A stretch of DNA of 64,000 nt from Kappaphycus alvarezii (lineage: Eukaryota; Rhodophyta; Florideophyceae; Gigartinales; Solieriaceae): contig NADL03000512.1 in assembly GCA_002205965.3 (NCBI GenBank), forward strand, positions 992,001-1,056,000. Reading direction: 5' to 3'. Below, in pieces: positions 56,687 to 64,000 of the stretch. A model generated the notes under the pieces. The model saw nothing but the letters and a program-made list of their open reading frames with translations, did no database searches and was not told the DNA's origin. Made by a program: the position numbers and the translations under genes. The stretch's first letter is position 1. Every line of letters starts with the position of its first letter.

Positions 56687-58237
56687 TCACTCACTGAATA
56701 TTTGTTTGATCACTTTATCTTCCCTTTTTTTAAATTCCAATCCGAATCGTTCTTCCTTGTCTTTCTGAACCCGTTTCCGAAGCTCAGAATCCCGTAAATG
56801 AAGAGACACTCCTTCTTTCATGACATTCATTGCAGACAGGTCCACCTTCCAATTTATTGTCCTCAACACATCAGCAAGAATGTATGGTCCCAGATCCGAG
56901 TTGACCCTTCGCATTTCCATTTGTTCCAGTCGGGAAAATTTCCCCAATTGATTATCCGTAATGTCTACCGCTTCTCCGCTGTTTCTTTTCTTCACTATTT
57001 CCATCCGGCGTAGAACTTCGTTCCAGAAAACTTGCAGCTGTGTGTCCAGATTGTTCGAATTACGCTTCAAAACAGCTCTCCCTTCTGCGACTATACGGGC
57101 GTACATTGCTGCATAAGGTCCGCACTGCTTTTTAGTGATGTATTGGTGTCCAACACACTCCTCGATTCTGAGGTACTCGAAGTGGGTGGTTACAAAGTTT
57201 CGCGAATTTGAGTATCCAAGATGTCCTGCAATGTATTGAATCCATAACTTAATACCGTTTGATACGAGCTGCTTTGGGTGTAAGGATGCCAACCTGAGAG
57301 TGTCCATATGCTCGGTATCAATATTAATGTCGTAGCTACAGTATCCAGCTTTAGCGCATTGGATAACGCAGTTCAAATTCCGAATGACCACCAAGGAGTA
57401 GTGTTTTCTCGCGAGAATAGGAAGAAAAAGATTCTCCGTATTAAGAATTCGACGCCAAATTCCCAGCTTGTTCTCTTACCTCCTTTTGCCTCTCGATTAC
57501 GCTATCTTTGGGTTATCAATATCAAAATATGGTCTGAATTCGGACATATCAAGAATGACCATTAATTCCTTCTGATTGACACGACCGCTTAGCGCAATTG
57601 ACAAGAGAAACATGAAACAGTCTTCATTGAGCATAACATCCGGGCTCTTCAAAATAGAATCGTACTCCGAAATGTTGAGGAAGGAACGCTTGTCGTACAC
57701 GGAAGTGTATTGAACCGCAATATTCGATTCTGGTTCGGATTCCTCGGTCTTATCCTTGCAGTTATCAACGTCGTCGTCGATTTCGATAACTTTCTCATTA
57801 TTTATCTTAACGCGTTTCGTCGCTTTGCTCCGCTTCTTCATTCTGATAGGACTAGCCATCACCAATGGGACATCATCCTCCGTTTCAACAGCGATATAGA
57901 CCATCTCATTTCTCTTCGCACACTTATTTGCGATTTCCTTCCCTCCGCTGAACTCAACGCTCCCTTCATGCCCCATGGCGATATCCTTCTTCGAATGGTT
58001 CCTTCTGTTACTGTTCTTGAAAGGACTAACTTGTGAGGGCTTCCGTCTGGCGTGTTCGGCACTGGATCCCACAGCACAATTTGAATCACTGCACCTTTTT
58101 TTCAACTCACGCCCTTTATTCAGGTTCTGTTTCTTCACTTTCCTCACGATCTCATTTCCTTCCGAATCTGAATATTTCTTCATGTCCATTGGGATTACGT
58201 CCCAGTTCTGACTCGATTTCTTGCCCTTCGGTGGCAT
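56687..58237 (-). pseudogene. Ulp1 (C48)-like cysteine protease with basic N-terminal region
   Basis: The minus frame opens at 58237 (MPPKGKKSSQNWDV). About 190 residues are Lys/Arg-rich with nuclear-signal-like runs (RMKKRSKATKRVK, about 57840) and an acidic patch (IEIDDDVDNCKDKTEESEPE). SEYDSILKSPDVMLNEDCFM then recalls the LnD entry of Ulp1 proteases. Stops at 57497 and 57476 interrupt the same frame. Past them come ENLFLPILARKHYSLVVIRN (catalytic His in HYSL) and YCSYDINIDTEHMDTLRLAS (Asp site). QYITKKQCGPYAAMYARIVA follows (normally Q..DCG.Y), with the nucleophile Cys kept but the preceding Asp replaced by Gln. The C-terminus is a charged coiled coil ending at 56687. Ulp1 proteases mature or remove SUMO, and C48 domains are often carried by MULE, CACTA and KDZ transposons. 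The helicase begins within about 100 bases. Confidence 0.65.
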
Positions 58238-59560
58238 CGCGAGATATATTTGAAATTAGAAGGCTGAGCTGGGCGTAAAGAAGACGCAGAACGACAATGC
58301 CAAACAGGAAAGATTACGTAGAAGGATGATCCGAAAGGCGGTTCGGCGAATTGGGTTGAAAATAAAGGATGCAGAATTTCTTTGTGCACGGAAGTAAAGG
58401 GATAAAATTTGCGAGGCTTGGATAAATACGACAGTTTACAACTCCTTGAGTGGCCGAAGAGGCTTTCTTCAGTTTTAAGTCTGATGAGTAGAAAGAGAAA
58501 CCCCTGAAGAGAGTATCTCCAAAGAAATTCCTGGGGACGGGGATGAAAAAAAGGCAGCAATAGTGGGAGAAGGAAAAGATACAGACCTATTCCGAGTGAG
58601 GACAGTGTGATGAGAGAGATTTTTTTGGAAGACTTTCGCTCATTTCTGAAGATTAGTTTACCGTAATACAGTACAGTCAGAAACGAACAGGTTTTCTGCC
58701 AGAAAGCGGGAAAATCCCTCCTTTCTAGGAATTATGTTTATAATTTTTCTATTTTATTGTTGCCTATGTGAGGTAATTAGTCTTATCTGCTTTCGATATT
58801 GAGGAAAATTGTTGTATACAAGTAGTATACTGTACGGTTCCCCACGCGATCGACCCTGTCATCGCAATTTCCTTTCATAGTTGCTAGCGTAAACATTACA
58901 GTATAGTCCTGCAGTCTGTAACCGTACCATATGAAGTATTATAGTCATTGTTTCTATTGGTACACTTGTTTTATTTGAGTTCAATGACATGTTATACCCC
59001 ACAAATAACTACAATTGTATCCGTGAGGGAAGCTATTGGCTACTTCCGAATTGTACAATAGTACAGTGCTCATGTCAGGCAGTAAACGATTAGCAACTTG
59101 AAGTAAATATACATCAAGTCTTACTGTAGTGCACAGTACAGTAGTCACGAGAAGTTGCAATCCTGTGCAGATCACACACCGTGGATTGCACAGTAGTCAA
59201 TTACAGAGTCATCACTGTCCACCGTGATCAAGTAATGATTTATCCCAAGCTAGTGACATGAATAGATTTATCATAAAATTAGCTTTTGATTACCCTACTA
59301 GATATTGAGCAGATGATGACAGTGAATAATGATCAACACGAAGAAATATGTTTTCGCCCAACGTTATTTCGTCGATAAATTTGCATAAATACGTAACGTA
59401 TACCTACGTATGAGATGTTCTACCTGATCTGGCTAGACCCGTCGCTGTGAAAGATATGTAAAACTATGAGCGAGTGAGATACATCCTCATGGAAAGGCAT
59501 CCAGCTGTATCTGTCGCACCCAACGCGGTATCTTTACTGTAATTATCACAGCTATCCACT
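58238..59560. other. No gene recognised; upstream region of the protease gene
   Basis: GA-rich near 58280-58620 and AT-rich afterwards, with scattered TACAGTAC words (58668, 59133). A minus ORF (58195-58560) overlaps the protease start and has no motif. Promoter elements for the minus-strand pair would be expected here, but none is clear. Confidence 0.35.
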
Positions 59561-61000
59561 ATGTCTTATGAGTTGCCTTTTCCCCAGCCTTCAGATGGGG
59601 CCTCACCGTTTCTTCAACAAAAGCGTACACCGATCGCTGTTTATCAGTCGGGAAATAACAAAGAATCAATCGAAGAAATAAAGTACCCAAACGCACCCCC
59701 TTGTGTAGACTATGCTGTAACAAATTTATTTGATGGGAATCATTTCACAAGTAGAATTGCATGTCTGGTTTGGTGTTTCCTAAACCAAAGGATTCAATTA
59801 GCAAAGAAATGAAGTAGCGGATACTAGAAATTAATCTCATTACACATGCATGTGGGAAAAAAAGATTCGTACTTTGCGACTGTTAGTTGTAAATTATATT
59901 TACTGAACCTCTACAGAAAAAAATGAACGCCAATTCATTTGCATGTAGGAAAAAAATTAAAACCAACTTTAGATTACCAGACTACTCTATGTTTAACAAG
60001 ACCTTTCTTGCTATTATATGGCGGAATTCGGGCCCTGCTATATATCCATTTTATCTAGAAACTATGAATAAAGTACTGAAGGAATGTATATTTCCGGCCA
60101 GTCCGATCACTGATACCGGAGGAAAGGGAACGTTAAGTACTAAAAATAGTATATGTACAAAAAAATCTTGATTAATGCAAAATTAATGATTTTTTCAGTA
60201 TAATAACAAAATTTGAGTTTGGAAGATATCGTAATTCATGAAATGTAAAGAATATACAATTTCTGATTCTGACAAAAATATAAATCATACAGGAGTTCAA
60301 GATTATAGGTCGAGTATTTACATTCCTGGCCCCGAATGGGAGAAGAAAGGCGAACCGGAGCACTTCTTTTCCAGTAAAAGCGAATCAAACCCTATAATGA
60401 AAGTTTATTTACGAGACGCTAGATGAACTCCTTCAGGAAGCTAATCAACGGAATCTTCAGCAACAATTCAAATTTAAGGGAAAAGAATAGTTCGGTTTCA
60501 ACGATTGAATGGCCATTGTAAAATTGTTCCTGATTTTATTTTGCTGATTCAGGATTTTCAAAAATCCAGAACCGGCTGGTAGACATAAGGAAGAAGCATA
60601 ATCCCAGTCAATGGTCTCTCACCTAATTTTTTTTAAGTACTAGAATTCGTAAAAATTTCGCAATTGACTCTAGATTAAAGCATTAGCACGATACACTATT
60701 TTTACTAGGGAGAAGAAGAAGAATGACGCTTTATTGTTTGAATACAAGACCGCAATACACAGGACCTAGGGTTCTGCTAGGCGGAAAACACTGGGCAATG
60801 GCTGAACCAAATGTCCACTCAAGCGGAAAAGGGACTGGAAGAGCAACTACATTATCTTAAACGAGGATTCGGGAGGCTTAAAAAATCTTTACTACGAATG
60901 ACTACATCTGAGCTTCTCGTATTTTTTATTTCAATCTTCAGTATGATTCCAATTCAAATAGCTTCATTAAATAAATGTTTCATACAAAGTTTGAAATAAA
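59561..61000 (+). other. Four short unidentified plus ORFs, possible decayed gene
   Basis: Successive plus ORFs at 59561-59812 (MSYELPFPQPSDGASPF; later YPNAPPCVDYAVTNLFDG), 59923-60171, 60238-60426 and 60811-60999 each read as plausible hydrophilic protein and lie in the same orientation, divergent from the protease gene. No domain is recognised. They may be pieces of one decayed gene. Confidence 0.25.
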
Positions 61001-61683
61001 AATCGTGAACCCAGTTATAGTACTTGCATAGATTAGAAAGGTTATTGAATATGCTTCGCACTATAGGGAAGAATAGCCCTTCTTCGCCATCAAAAACTGA
61101 CTAAACTAGTTGTACTGGATTGCAACACGCCACCACTCAGTAGGAAAGTTAGTACGTAATAACATTCTTGACTCCTGATCGATCAATCTAAAGAACCATG
61201 CAGATCAATAAATCGCGCCTTTACTTGTATAATATTGCCAATATTGTTGTGAATACCCATTCTGGGTGTTATAATTATGAGTCCTGGATCCTTCTTTTCA
61301 TATCATTTTCGGAGTGATCGCAAGAAAAGCCTTCTCCTCACTGTATAGGATACATTAAAAGATCTGTAAAATTCTCGAACCGCAATATTTTCCCGGTGTA
61401 ATTTTATTCTTGCTCCCTCAGATCGCTCACGGTGTATATTGGCGGATCAGAGGAATTCCCCTCTGATTGTATGGAAATTTCCAGTAATGATCTCTAAAAC
61501 TCCTCCACCCTTACCATAAATAACGTGCAATCAGTGGATTTACATCAGATTGGGCTGCAGTTCAGGTGTCCGTATTGCTAAGCATATCATTACAATTGCA
61601 CAATGTTAAAAAAAATTAGTAAACATAAAACTGTATGATATAGTCAGAATAACCACCCAACACGTTTCCCTCGTTCTCATGTT
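61001..61683. other. No gene recognised
   Basis: AT-rich spacer with no informative ORF or repeat. Confidence 0.35.
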
Positions 61684-61869
61684 GTGTTCAAGAAGCGACG
61701 GAAGGCCAAGCACTACCGGCGCCTCTGCAAACAACATAGTATTGGTCTTCGACCCATGATCATGCATACGTACGGCTGTATCGGCGACTGCATTCCTCGT
61801 AGAGTACAGGAAGGTGCTGAAATTCTATTTTTTGAGAGCGGTAAATCTCCTGCAGCCAATGGCAACTAG
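61684..61869 (+). pseudogene. LINE C-terminal tail fragment
   Basis: The frame reads KKRRKAKHYRRLCKQHSIGL, then RPMIMHTYGC, matching the end of many LINE ORFs (K..kY..lC...gi.f.P.v..t.G). Only about 60 codons are present. The upstream RT is absent, so this is a 3' relic. Confidence 0.4.
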
Positions 61870-62582
61870 CCCCTAACGATTGTTTCTCGCCTACTTTTCA
61901 TGCATGTTGCGGTTCTTGTTAGGTGGAGACTCTCGAGTCATCAATTTTACTTACCTAGATATGCCTCTCCGCAAATGTCCCTCTAATCAAGAATAAAAAT
62001 TGAGGTATTACGTATCATAAATGTTTGCAATAATTATGGTTACATATAAACGCCTTTTAGCTCATATGACCAATAAAAAGCCGGCCTAATTCACAAGTAG
62101 CACAGCGAGAGGATATAGCGGCCAATTATTTATTTTACGTCAATTTATCCAAAAAAAGACTCGCAATGTCACGCTTCTTACACTTTCCGTCACGATTTTT
62201 AAACAATGGTAATCACATTTATTTTGGCGCGTCCCGCAAACGATTTTTTCCGGATTCAAGTGTGAATGTAATTTGTGAAGTATCCAATAATGAAATTATG
62301 AGCTAGACAGGTACTCTATATCTGAGGGCCGTTGAAGTTTGTAAATATGCCTTTATGACATCGAAACATACTTTCTTTGTGCTATTACGCTTCGTACAAT
62401 AAAAAATTATAAAATTATAAAATAATCTCAAATATCTACGTGCTAAAACACTTTAGAGGATGGAGCTAAAACAAGTTTATCTTTTCTTTTTTGATTATTT
62501 CACCAACTTAAATAAACCCATGGGTGAAAAGCTACATTCAAAATTATTGTTGTTCATCGAATGAGGGTACACTCGCAATAAA
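61870..62582. other. AT-rich, no gene recognised
   Basis: No ORF above 60 codons and no repeats beyond simple A/T runs (AAAATTATAAAATTATAAAA near 62402). Confidence 0.4.
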
Positions 62583-62987
62583 GTGTGTCGCGGCTCACTT
62601 CACATTGACACCCGGACGATGGGAAGCAGTGGTGGTACGTATTTCTTTGAAGTGACGTTCTTCAACTCTCTGGCGCGCTCCCACAGGAGGGCAACCCGTT
62701 TAATCCGCTCACCTCCCTCAATTCGGCCGTCTCATAGAAGATGTGAATCTTTTAACGCTACCTCCGTGAGAAGTAAGCTCGTGCCTATCCCTATATCTAC
62801 TCTCGGAGGTATGAACCCGAACGCATATAGGGTGCTAACCGACGTCGCGCGGAACGTGGGCGTTCGGGCGATGGAGGCAAATAGCAAGGTCCGTGCGGTA
62901 CTTACTCAGAGGCACACTGACGCGGCCGTAATGTCCCATGCAGCAGTCTGCTGGGCGGTTTTGAGCCGGCTTTTTAGGGAAATTTAA
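62583..62987 (+). pseudogene. LINE C-terminal region, 3' fragment
   Basis: The reading YFFEVTFFNSLARSHRRATR and LVPIPISTLGGMNPNAYRVL corresponds to the final block of LINE ORFs and resembles the tail of the truncated LINE at 33960-34290 (LPLSTLGGWHPSARDFANRV). The stop at 62985 is followed by the repeat shared with 22796, which would then be 3' untranslated sequence. The base composition is GC-richer than its surroundings, as for an inserted element. Confidence 0.5.
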
Positions 62988-64000
62988 GAGGCACTAATGG
63001 TCACCCTGTGGGATATTCTGGGCCACAACCGACCACATCTTTCTAATGTTGAATCACCCCACATTTTCCTCCAATGCAGGTTCTGCACATGCCATCAAAT
63101 TCCGCAGGGAACAACTGGTCACACTTTTCATACATTAAAACACCCCAATTTTCCGACCCTCTGAACCATGGTTTGATCAAAAGATTGGAAGACTCCCAAT
63201 CTTACCCCACTTGAAGTAAATCAAAGCCATCTCCCTCCGACACCATTTCAAATATACTAATTCGAAACGAAAGTCGAAAAGAATAGCAAATGGAAATTTT
63301 GATTCTATTATAAAATAGAAAGTAGGATTCTATTTAGGGATATACTGTACATTGGTGCTTTGAATTAAATATGGACTGCAGATGCCTTGAAGATATTCTT
63401 AGGAACATTTGAGTAGTTACAATGATGTTTTTCTGGAGCAGGAATAAAACATCGAGTTCATTATCAGATCAGTTCCTTCATTGTGTAGGAGACTAAATTG
63501 TGTACTTTCGTCTCTAAAGTTGCTTGAAGAGGAGTAACTGATAGTACAAATCTAAAAATTATCTAAAAGCTGTTTATTAAGCATTTTAATTGTCGGCGGT
63601 GGGATGGGCGAGGAGAAATGCCGCACCAGGGCCTTTGCGCAAAGCAAGGCCCCATATCCGGTTGAATGTGGGTTTTTAGGTGATATGTTCTCTCCTGCTG
63701 CTGTAGCCGCCTGTGAGCGTTTCCTCTTCTAGAACACCCAACTTAAAAGCTGTCTGATGAATTAGTAGGAGTCTTTACGCCGACCATCAAACGCTATCCC
63801 GCTGTACCTGCCTGATCTCTACGGGTCAAGGGACGGCAATGGCATATGGGGGTGATCAGTCCCCGCGAAGGCTGGTGAGGGAAGATGTTTGGTTATCTGC
63901 GCTGAGCGACTTTGAGTAGAGAATTTGAGCTGCTGAGGGGCGCATAGGAAGGTTGAAAGAACTTTAATGCATCCAGGTCGGAGACTTCTGTGGCCGTTGC
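62988..64000. other. No gene; holds dispersed repeat copies, last 400 bases GC-richer
   Basis: 63020-63082 is the second copy of the repeat at 22796-22855, and 63109-63165 is a weaker version. From about 63590 the composition changes to GC-rich sequence without a recognisable gene, which may be the edge of another element continuing past the window. Confidence 0.4.

Noticed and set aside
58897-58925. A fourth CTGCACGTG-family repeat near 58.9 kb
   Set aside because: Only a short TATAGTC...CCTGCAGT match is present, with no conserved flanks and the wrong orientation to pair with copy 3.
1-64000. CRISPR arrays, bacterial operons, ribosome binding sites
   Set aside because: No regularly spaced repeats were seen, and gene content and transposons are eukaryotic.
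63590-64000. Ribosomal RNA fragment in the GC-rich end of the window
   Set aside because: The composition drew attention, but no conserved rRNA core motif was recognised.

Overview
The window looks like a piece of a eukaryotic nuclear genome dominated by transposable-element debris, with one small island of cellular genes at about 23-33 kb. The cellular genes that can be recognised are the RNase P/MRP subunit POP1, a DHHC protein S-acyltransferase and a coiled-coil protein. They read without obvious spliceosomal introns, the spacers are short, and the transposon mixture is broad: Ty3/gypsy, Ty1/copia, LINE, Harbinger, Tigger/pogo and Mutator-like. This suits a compact, intron-poor lineage such as a red alga. 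That is an inference; an oomycete or chytrid cannot be excluded from this sequence alone.

Layout. 0-0.7 kb: 3' end of a Ty3/gypsy pol with a chromodomain-like tail. 0.7-5.3 kb: unassigned, with a possible LTR-type promoter near 3.98 kb. 5.3-6.7 kb: decayed two-gene Harbinger-type element (transposase and Myb-like partner, tail to tail). 7.29-7.81 kb: first copy of a small inverted-repeat element whose second copy lies at 50.95-51.39 kb. 9-10 kb: unidentified decayed ORF. 13.9-18.2 kb: two copia fragments in opposite orientations, then a Tigger/pogo transposase. 18.2-19.5 kb: gag-like polyprotein. 20.4-22.5 kb: fairly well preserved LINE on the minus strand.

23.1-33.2 kb: gene island. A minus-strand glycine/valine/alanine-rich repeat protein, a minus-strand DHHC transferase, a minus-strand coiled-coil protein, and POP1 on the plus strand, divergent from the coiled-coil gene. 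TACTGTAC-type repeats lie in several spacers. All three genes from DHHC to POP1 need small frame changes to be read through, which points to sequencing indels or very recent decay.

33.6-37.3 kb: a segment bounded by inverted copies of a ~100-bp repeat, containing a 5'-truncated LINE (minus), another LINE fragment (plus) and a weak TnpB/Fanzor-like zinc-ribbon remnant. 37.3-42.7 kb: AT-rich, nothing recognised. 42.7-45.4 kb: Mutator-like transposase remnant. 47.8-49.1 kb: RING-H2 protein with a coiled-coil tail. 52.8-58.2 kb, minus strand: a Ulp1 (C48)-like cysteine protease followed at once by a large Upf1/ZNFX1-type SF1 helicase, both interrupted only by in-frame stops. 61.7-63 kb: LINE 3' fragments.

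The best candidate for something undescribed is the 47.8-58.2 kb block. A RING/coiled-coil protein converges on a Ulp1-protease and SF1-helicase pair, with a Mutator-like transposase next door. Whether this is one large mobile element carrying deSUMOylase-like, helicase and E3-like functions, or a set of host genes in decay, cannot be decided from one copy.
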